A DNA stretch of 64,000 nt from Stramonita haemastoma. Its lineage: Eukaryota > Mollusca > Gastropoda > Neogastropoda > Muricidae. The notes under the pieces are model-generated. The model did not search any database. It was not told the origin of the DNA and saw only the letters and a list, made by a program, of their open reading frames with translations. The DNA is taken from NCBI GenBank assembly GCA_030674155.1, contig CM060328.1, forward strand, positions 43,617,067 to 43,681,066, read 5' to 3'. Shown piece after piece: positions 54,470 to 64,000 of the stretch. The position numbers and the translations under genes are program-made. Every line of letters starts with the position of its first letter. The first letter of the stretch is position 1.

Positions 54470-56953
54470 ATCATTGCACAAATATCACTACAACCATAGT
54501 TATTTTTTGGCCTGTCATGGAAACCATTGCAGTCCAGGTATTGTTTCTTGACTGGTAAACTGGAAGGTAGACAAAATGGGTGTGTAGAATAGAGAGAAGT
54601 ATGTACTGGTCAGTTGTGCTTATATGTTTATGGGCTAATTCTGTTTCTCGGGTGGTCCACACAAGCTGAAAACTGGCTGGAGAAAGGGAAATGATTGTGT
54701 TCATTAACTGTATGTCTGGCAATATCATGTGTCATTTGGTTCAGTTTTGTTCATCTCTGGATGTATAAATGAATGGAAGAATGAAAGATTTGAATGTTTG
54801 TTTTTTTTTTTTGTTTTTTTCAAATAATAAAAGCATTGAAATGAATCATGGTTGCAGAATTTTGCTAATCTGTGAGTGTGTGTGTATACTGTCCTTTTAA
54901 TATATTTTTTAACAGTGAATGATATCTATTGAAAGAGGACAGATTGGGGAAAATGAAGGAGAAACATGTTTTTGTTAGTTTATATTGATAAGTGTGTATG
55001 AGTGCTTGTTTGAAAGTGTATGTGATTTGACAAAATGAGCCTAGGTGTAGATGTGTTTAGGCAAGTTAGGATAAATTGTACGTCAGTTGTGATGCTGAGA
55101 AATTGAAAATGATGCACCTTTGAAAACAGTCCATCTCAAAACCTCCACCTGATCCCCTCATCTACACTCACCCTTGCGCACTAATCAACCCATCTCAAAA
55201 TATCCCTGTTGCTGTACTCCCCCTCCTCTCCACCCTACCCCCTCCAATCAGAGAATGTCTGAAGAGAACTGAAAATCAAATACAGACATGTAGGAGAGAG
55301 CAAAGCATTTTAAACAGACTGGAAATTGAAATGATTGATAAAGCAGCAGTTGCATGCAGCATTCACACACAGCTGATAACCATTGAAAAGAAAACTTGAT
55401 GGAAAATGTTTTTTTTTATTGTCTTTAATAACACTTGATATTAAGTTTCTTCAGGCATGATGAAAATTCAGTATAAAAATAAGCCACATCAAAACAATAT
55501 AAACTCAGATTATAGAACAAAAATGGCAATAATATCAGAGTCCAGAAAAATAAGAATGAAACTGTTAATAATGTCATCATGAAAAATAGACTAGTTTGAA
55601 CATACACTTCAAGATTCAACTGGAAAAAAAATCGTTACACCCCCCCCCCCCCCCCCCAAGAAAAGATGGTTTGATGCAATGCCATTAAAATCAAGATACA
55701 GAAATTTTGACACATACTTTAAAAGGATTCAGGGATAAAGGGAAAATCCGACCTTTTTTCTCTGTCTGTCTTGATCATTCTCATCACTATCAGCTCCATA
55801 CCCGTTTTCTCAGCCAAGCTGAAGACAAGAGTGATACTAAAGAGATCATTTTCACTGACTCTTTTTCTTTCCTTCTGAATAGAATATATACAATTTTGAG
55901 AGGCAATGACCTACTCTTTAGATCCTCTTTTCGGTGCATGATAACAGAATATAACACAATGTACAATCACATCATATAGCTGGTAACATAATGGCATGTT
56001 CATACAAAGACACAAGTCAACCACATATGAATATTAAAATGAATCTTCACTCACATGCTGAACAGTTGAAAAACCAGAGTTACTTATCACACAGTGACAC
56101 ATTTATATGTGTTTTTGTCAACAATTCAAATACATGGCTCTCATGATTAACTATGACAAACAGATCACGATTAACAACTTCAAGTGAAACCACTTCAAGC
56201 AGATAACCAGAGTTTGAAAAAAAATCTATGACCTTTCCTATCATATTTGCACACATAGGCTTGCACTCAATTAAAATCAACCTCATCTTTGTCATTTCAG
56301 AATCGTGCACTAAACATCAAGATCTTCAAATATATGTATCATGCCCTTTCTTCAGTTGCCTTTCCAATTGTGGAGAGAGTTGCTCGGCTATTTGGATTGA
56401 CAACCACAGCTAAAAACTTCAAAGATGTGTTAAAGAAAAAAAAGGCTTTGTAAAGAAGCTAGTTTCAGAAGCCAATGGCTGCCAACTGACACTGTGTTGT
56501 GTATGAAAGATCAAAAGGAACCCCTGAAATCCATTTGCAAATTGTTTACAAAACACATTGCTGGTGGAAAACCAGGGAGCACTATTTTTGACATACGGTA
56601 TACATCCTATCTGTCAGCTAAGGCGAAGGGATGTACACTGTACCCCATGGAATGTAGGTTAGAGGTGAATTTCTGCTTTGTGGAGAATCCTACTTTTCCT
56701 CCTTTTGGATATAAAGTGATCAGATCAACAAATTAAAATGCCGCCTAAAGAAATATTCTCTGAAATGATTCAGGTTTTTAAAATGTAAAAAATAAATAAC
56801 AATTTTTTTTACTTGAAAGCAAAAAAGACAAATATTTTCTGAAATAGTTCAGGTTTTTAAGATTAAAAAATAAGTTTTTATAAATGTTATCAATATGTAC
56901 AAAAAATAACCATGCAGCTAGATTTTTTCAATAAAACGGTATATATCTCTAAA

Positions 56954-57014
<61 letters not shown>

Positions 57015-58219
57015 TAATACAAGCATTAGGTAGCTATTGTACTTATATACATACATAAGCATACATAATAAAAAAAAAAATATATACTTGTCTATGATAT
57101 CAACAAAATAAAACAATTTTGATATCAACAACAAAAATCTTTCTTTTTTCTTATATTTCTAAAAAAGTTAGCTGTCTAAAAGACAACACAATAAAGCTGC
57201 CCTAAAAAAATGCTCCTTTCATACAATTTATCACTCCTTTTGCTTTCACAACTCCATATCTTCCCACATTTTCATAAAAATAACTCACTGCTAAGACATA
57301 ATCTTTGATACTCAGACAGAGTGTTCCAATACTGTTCATCATCATCGGACATCCATCCTTCCAACCCATGAACTGGCCTACTTCTCTTAGTCAGAACAGA
57401 CTTGAACTGTGGGCTATACACATCTTGGTTTCTTGTCTGCTAAGAACAGAATCTTGCATTCAGAGAAAAAAAAAAAGATGAGCGTTTCTCTTTTTCATCA
57501 ACGGTAGTTCCAGCCCCTCTAGTTAGAAGAAGAGAGAGAAATGTCAGATCAAATATTTGATCCTGTATGTATTCAATGTACAACAGCAAAACACAGTGAA
57601 TCACAGCCATAAACAGTAATATGTACAAAAGGTACTTACATGTCATAAATGAGTTAAATGTTTCTTGATACTTTCTTTATTGCTCACAGTCCATTGAGAC
57701 AATCCTACGAGAAGTTTTTTTTCACAAATTTGCCTCTTTCAAATTCACAGCCTAAATGATTGTGTTTGGAAAAAAAGGCACTATACTGTGTATGTGTGGG
57801 TTTGTTGCTTGTTTTCTTTTCTGAAACTGAATGTCCAAAATCACACATATATACTGAAGTGTTGCTTTTTGATTTTTGTTCTTTCACTCAGATTGCATTA
57901 AAATAATTCTAGATAGGGTTTGTATATAGTGACAATTACCATTGATTATGATTCTACTGGAGGCTTACAATTTATTTTTTAAAACTTCATTACAGTGAGA
58001 GACCAAGGAATTACTTTATTCTCTCTGCAGTAAAAACCCTTCTTTTAATTTTTGGACAGTTGTCATTAAGTACAACAAGAACATTAATACTCTGTTGAAG
58101 GTGAAAGGGATGAAACCTTCAGTCAGTCACTCTCTGAGCACAAGCCTTCGGCAGAGGCGTGGAGTACAAGACAGTTGTCCACCTTTGGTATGAAGCTTGT
58201 GTTGGATCAAGCTCATTGG
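54470..58219. other. Intergenic region between SMN and the PIP-degron gene
   Basis: AT-rich, no exon recognised. It holds a C run (55640-55658), a (TA)n tract at 56956-57006 and TTTATT signals at about 57678, 57971 and 58014 that could end the minus-strand gene. Confidence 0.45.
56956..57006. repeat. (TA)n microsatellite
   Basis: TA dinucleotides, nearly perfect. Confidence 0.95.
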
Positions 58220-58329
58220 TCACGTCTGCTCCTGGTCTTCATCTCCAAAAGGTAGCACCCTCTTCGCTTTGACAACTTTGAAGAAGTCCGTCAATTTTCC
58301 TTGTGATTCATCTTCTCTCACTCGCTTAC
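58220..58329 (-). CDS. Last exon with PIP degron
   Basis: GKRVREDESQGKLTDFFK, then VVKAKRVLPFGDEDQEQT and TGA at 58222-58220. The box QGKLTDFF maps to 58303-58280 and the +4 Lys to 58270-58268. Confidence 0.88.
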
Positions 58330-60614
58330 CTGTAAAAGCAAAAACAATTCCATGTGTAAGTTGAGATGACTTTTTCAGGTGATACTCTTCTTTTAATTTC
58401 ACGACAGAGTCAGGAAATAATACATTTTTTATTACATACATTTTGTAAATTTGAACAACTAAGACTGTTTTCTACAAAGAAATACTGTGTGAACAATGGT
58501 AATTAAATTCATTTCAGCAAGGGCCATTATTTATAAATAGAATTCAGTAAAAATGTAAAACTGTTAAAAAAATTTTTTTTTTACACAAGTCAAAAAAGCT
58601 TCAAATACATGAAATCTGATGAACATCAAATAATAAAAAATGTATAAAAAAAAAAAAACCACCAAAAAAAGACTATTATCAGGAGGGGTTATTGATTTCA
58701 AAACATTTTTTCTCACCAAAAAATTAGAACAAGTAGCATTTTACAGAACTGATAACATATCTGCTGGAGCTTGACATACCTTTTCCTTTCTTTGGAGGCA
58801 GACTGAGTCTGTATTGGTTGACAAGTTTGGGGTACTTGTCTTCCATCAGATTACGGGGAATAGTGACCACATAGGGGTCATTGGCTGCCTGATCTTTGGT
58901 GGGCGTCTGCTCAATGTTGACCACAGGCTCTGGAGTCCACTTGTCAAATTCTGTGAATGGATGTAATAGACAGCGTTAAAAATACACAAATATATATACA
59001 GCGATAAACTTAAAAACGCAATTTTTGAAATGCCTGGTTTGCATAAAAATCTACATTAGTTGTACAGAAATACACATTCAGAAAATTTTTTGGGAAAAAA
59101 AACCCCATAAAAAATCCTTCCCCCTTGAATAAAATATCAAATTGTACTTTTCAGTTTCACGCGCACACAGACAAGTGCACATACAATCACATACACACAC
59201 ATAAAACACACACACACATGCACGCACACACATACTTTCTACCTCTGTGCAGTCAAAAAAATCTGAACTATTTCTCTCCATTTAAAACTAGACCTGATAA
59301 TGTAATGGACAGAACATACATAGTAACCCAATGTTTCATAATAATAATAATAAACAAAACAAACATAAAAATGAGGCCATTCTAAAGATGCCACATTTGA
59401 AAGTCTTGTCCCCCCAAAAAAAAGAAAAGAAAAAAAGAAAAGCTGTATGATATGGACATACTGATCCATTTCTTCCATCTGAAAACCTCACCACCAAACA
59501 ATACCAACAAACAAAAAAGTGAACATAAAAAAGACTGTAATCAGACACTCCAGAATGAAATATTGATGAATCTGGGATGCTTTCCCAAAGAAGACAAATT
59601 AAAATCTTGAAGTTAAATTCATGAAATCTAATCAACAAACCACAGTGAAATGGCCTAGGCCAAAAGTTGTGTCAGTTATTGATGTCAGCTCATTGCCAAG
59701 GCCTGCACTAAAATGTTGTGGTGTTGTAAAATGTTGTGTTGAGATTGCCTTCAGCCATGAAAAGCTCTTTTAAAACAGAACAACCTGCACTCTCCTTCAA
59801 AGGAGAATAAATCCTCTGAAGTCGGAGTATGGCTGCCTATATGGCGAGGTACTTGAAAATAGTCATACACGCAAACTTCTCATTCAGTGTGCAATTTCAA
59901 TCTCACAGTGATTCCCAGGTGCGATTAGTGAGTCAGAGTGCACATTCTGGGTGACCCCCCAGAGTGTTAAGCTGGGGAACAACAACAACAACACCCCCAC
60001 AGTGAAAGAAATATGCAATTCTCACCAAATCTCTTCCAGGCTACCTTGTAGCAAGGTACAGACTTCACAATGCACTCCTTCAATATGCTGAAACAAACAA
60101 ATAAACAAAATAGAATACTGCAACATAGTGATGATTTCACAAGATCTATTTTCATAACATTGATTTAAAAAAAAAAAAAGAAAGAAGTTCATACAACAAC
60201 ATTAAGAAAGTTAAAGTTAAAGTCTGTCCACGAGCCTAAGCTCATCAGCCGGTGCATTATCCCGTTTCTGTGGCGTTAAGCGACTGAGAGTCATAGACTC
60301 ACCCCCTGGATAGGACGCCAGTCTATCGCATGGGTTAACCCCCAACACAAGTTGGTACCCTTTACAACCTGGGTGGGGTTGAGAAAAAAGCCGTAAAGTG
60401 TCCTTTTCCAAGGGCACAACGCCATAGCGAAAGCTGGATCGAACCAGCAACCTTTAGATTAACTGTCCAACGCCAACAACTAGACTAACACGCGGCAACA
60501 TTAAGAAAAGAGCAGACTTAATCTTTAAAAGATTACCTACAAAACTGTGATCTAATGATGAAAAAAAGAATCTTTTGAAGCTCAGAAATATACGAAAACA
60601 GATATATGGAGAAA

Positions 60615-60651
<37 letters not shown>

Positions 60652-60688
60652 CACACACACACACACACACACCACCACACACACACAT

Positions 60689-60721
<33 letters not shown>

Positions 60722-62553
60722 AAACTCTCTCTCTCTCTCTCTGTCTCTGTCTTTCTGATATAAAAGAATAAATCAAATCAAAAGAATAATCTCTCTCTTC
60801 CTAGCTACATTCCCTGATCAGGGCAAGGGCTGGATGAAAAAAAAAAGTATGTAATACTTATACTTACTCTGTAACCCTGGAAAAAAAAAGATTATACAGA
60901 TTATTCTCTCTCTTTCCACGCATGTGTCAATGTACGAACCTGTCTGGTGATGACTCAGGTATTTCCAGACTGCGCATACAGAAGCATGTGCACCAGGACA
61001 GGAATCAGTTACCATGACCTCCCGACGTGGCATGCGCACACTTTCCACAAGGCCATCCCAGTGAGGCAAGGTGACCTTCACCTCGCTGATATTAAATGTC
61101 CTTTTGTCACCAAGGAACTCGTCGACCAGCTGGAAGAAAAAACAAGCTGAATCAGTACTGATATTTTTTCAATTCCATCTGCAAAAAACAAGCCATAATC
61201 AATGCCGAGATTTTCAATACTATGTGAACCCCCCCCCCCCCCCCCCCCCCCCCTCAAAACAGAATCAGTACTGAAATTTTTTTCAATACCAGCTAAAAAA
61301 CAAACAAACTGGAATCAGCACTGTGGTTTTATTACCACTACAAAAAAACAAGCTGAACCAGAACTGAGATTTTTTCAATACTAGCTGGAAAAAACAAGCT
61401 GGAATCAGTACTGCGATTTTCATTACCAGCAAGAAAAAATGAGCTTCAATAAGTACTGAGATTTTTTCAATACCAGCTGGAAAAAAAAACAAAAAATAAG
61501 CTGGAATAATTTCTGAGATTTTTTGTTTATACTTTATGAAGGTGAGATTCAGTGCTGGCCTTAACCTCTTCAGTGCTATAGGACAGCTTCCTGCTGTCAT
61601 ACCTCTGTGTGCCTGAAAGTGTTCCATCACAGGAAAAGCCATCATGTCCATGGCTTCCTTACTCTATCTTTATATCACATTTTTTAAAAACAGTCACATG
61701 TCTGCATAAAGTGCTCATGAGCTTTTAGATTCAATCCTATTCTTAATGCCAATTTTTGTTACTTTTGGATACAATTTTTGTTACCCCATGTGCAATTACT
61801 GAACAAAATACTCTTGACAAATAGTTGTCACTGAGCATAAAATGGGCATGGCAGTAAAGGGGTTAATGACCAATATGTTGAGGGAAATAAGCTCAATGTG
61901 CTGGACAAGTGTTACACGTAGGACCTTGTCTTGTTGCTTGTGATTTTATTTTTTAAAGTAGGCATTTATGCAGTTTACCCCTGAAGCCAATGAAAAATGC
62001 ATATCATGGGTTTTTGAAAATTCTTTTAATGACAAACTTCAGGTCTTGACCTTTTCTTCACTGTACTTGTCTTTTTTTCTTTTTTTTGTTCCCCCCTTTT
62101 CCAGTTCTCTGTCATTTATGCTTTGCACTGCAGAGAGTGTTCCTTTACTTTCCATGATTTTACCATACAAAACATTTGTTAAAATTTATTAGAAAAAGCT
62201 GATTTAAAAGATGACTTCATTTCAAAATATTATATGACCATCTCATTATGTATTATTTGAAAGTTTATTTGAAGCAACCTTACAGCATGTGCTTAAATTA
62301 TCCCACTTTTATCATCTAAGGATTTATTTAAAGTGTCAGAGCAATCTGTGGTAAACTTGCTTGCTTACCTTACGATCAGGGAAGCTGTCCAGTTTGATCG
62401 CTTTTTTCCTGATGTCCATCTCTACCAAGTAAGGACTGGTGCGTTGTTTTAGGACATGATAGCAGCAAGTACACACTCGACCATTGTCAGCTAAGCATTC
62501 TGTTGGGCTTCCACACATGCTGCAGCCTGTTTTGCGATGCTGTACCTTGCTAC
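58220..62553 (-). CDS. Unrecognised protein with CxxC zinc finger and C-terminal PIP degron (3' part)
   Basis: Five exons (transcription order): 62553-62369, 61129-60936, 60087-60026, 58950-58780, 58329-58220; about 200 residues. First comes GCSMCGSPTECLADNGRVCTCC, a C-x2-C ... C-x2-C zinc site. Then a domain with VKVTLPHWDGLVESVRMP and GAHASVCAVWKYLSHHQTG, then VPCYKVAWKRFEFDKWTPEP. The C-terminus reads QGKLTDFFKVVKAKR: a PCNA-interacting box (QxxLxxFF) with the TD pair and a Lys at +4. Those are the features that make a PIP box a CRL4-Cdt2 degron in p21, Cdt1 and Set8. The role is therefore probably replication- or repair-linked nuclear work with turnover in S phase (inference). I do not recognise the family. 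The gene's 5' end is beyond 62553, and probably beyond the window. Confidence 0.78.
58780..58950 (-). CDS. Exon of the PIP-degron gene
   Basis: FDKWTPEPVVNIEQTPTKDQ, NDPYVVTIPRNLMEDKYPKL and NQYRLSLPPKKGK; acceptor TTCACAG|AATTTG, donor GGAAAAG|GTATGT. Confidence 0.88.
59655..59960 (+). repeat. Dispersed repeat C, copy 2
   Basis: GTCAGTTATTGATGTCAGC, ATTGCCTTCAGCCATGAAAA, CAATCTCACAGTGATTCCCA and TCTGGGTGACCCC match 34960-35285. Confidence 0.65.
60026..60087 (-). CDS. Exon of the PIP-degron gene
   Basis: ILKECIVKSVPCYKVAWKRF; acceptor GTTTCAG|CATATT, donor GATTTG|GTGAGA. The frame is fixed by the next exon. A second open frame exists but does not join it. Confidence 0.75.
60212..60497 (-). 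mobile_element. SINE-A with target-site duplication
   Basis: Reverse orientation: GCCTAAGCTCATCAGCCGGT at the left, GGATAGGACGCCAGTCTATC inside, and CTTTAGATTAACTGTCCAAC near the tRNA head. Flanked by AACATTAAGAAAG (60198-60210) and AACATTAAGAAAAG (from about 60497), a clear duplication. Confidence 0.88.
60617..60744. repeat. (CA)n(CT)n microsatellite
   Basis: CA tracts alternating with short CT tracts. Confidence 0.95.
60936..61129 (-). CDS. Exon of the PIP-degron gene (donor uncertain)
   Basis: LVDEFLGDKRTFNISEVKVT, LPHWDGLVESVRMPRREVMV and CPGAHASVCAVWKYLSHHQT. Acceptor TTCTTCCAG|CTGGTC. The donor GGTTC|GTACAT (low edge 60936) gives the phase needed by the next exon; the alternative ACAG|GTTCGT (60940) does not. 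Confidence 0.8.
61130..61530 (-). repeat. Tandem array of junction-derived units with repeated 3' splice sites
   Basis: About eight units of about 47 bp. On the minus strand a unit reads CTGGTATTGAAAAAATCTCA, GTACTGATTCCAGCTTG, TTTTTTCCAG. The last unit ends at the true acceptor (TTTCTTCCAG|CTGGT), so each unit copies the acceptor and the first five exon bases. A C25 run (61229-61253) interrupts one unit. Confidence 0.88.
61531..62368. other. Intron, nothing else recognised
   Basis: AT-rich intron sequence between the repeat array and the zinc-finger exon. Confidence 0.5.
62369..62553 (-). CDS. Zinc-finger exon of the PIP-degron gene
   Basis: SKVQHRKTGCSMCGSPTECL, ADNGRVCTCCYHVLKQRTSP and YLVEMDIRKKAIKLDSFPDR. 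Acceptor GATGCAG|GTAGCA, donor CGTAAG|GTAAGC; starts in phase 1, so an upstream exon exists. Confidence 0.85.

Positions 62554-64000
<1,447 letters not shown>

Noticed and set aside
60878..60892. 9-nt micro-exon between exons of the PIP-degron gene
   Set aside because: Acceptor and donor strings exist (CCAG|GGTTACAGA|GTAAGT on the minus strand), but nine bases do not correct the phase.

Overview
This is animal nuclear DNA: spliced genes with GT/AG introns, very long dinucleotide microsatellites, tRNA-derived SINEs and a LINE fragment. The protein matches are metazoan and the repeats (BED-type transposon remnant, I/Nimbus-like LINE 3' end) suggest a mollusc, probably a marine gastropod. The species call is inference.

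Layout. (1) 1-20905: one intronless adenosine kinase gene (+, 1624-2691), then about 18 kb of mostly non-coding DNA with decayed tandem arrays, microsatellites, a hAT/BED-like remnant, two copies of a GC-rich multi-hairpin element and a LINE 3' end. (2) 20906-24335: four exons of mitochondrial ribosomal protein uL24m (MRPL24, +); the 5' exon(s) were not found. (3) 43014-27647: SUGP1, a splicing factor with SURP and G-patch domains (-, 13 exons recognised). It converges on MRPL24. A reading-phase break between two exons, and the absence of the first SURP domain, show that coding sequence is missing or lost there. (4) 45632-52942: SMN, the survival motor neuron protein (+), head to head with SUGP1 and complete from start to stop (268 aa). 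It has one extra 62-nt exon-like segment that would break the frame if included. (5) 62553-58220: the 3' part of an unrecognised gene (-), encoding a CxxC/CxxC zinc finger and a C-terminal PCNA-binding motif with all features of a CRL4-Cdt2 PIP degron. Its 5' end lies beyond the window.

Functional theme. SMN builds spliceosomal snRNPs and SUGP1 acts in branch-point/3' splice-site selection, so two RNA-splicing genes sit side by side and divergent. Several introns carry unusual repeats at the splice sites: an array of about eight 47-bp units copied from an intron/exon junction (61130-61530), a tandem array running into the MRPL24 acceptor (20170-20905), a 330-nt polypyrimidine array before a SUGP1 exon (33119-33450), and about 340 nt of (TG)n just after the donor of the SMN YG-box exon (51997-52340). 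SMN intron 1 holds a foldback hairpin of about 41 paired bases.

Repeat families seen more than once: SINE-A (3 copies, with target-site duplications), SINE-B (9 copies or fragments), and repeats C, D and E (2-4 copies each).
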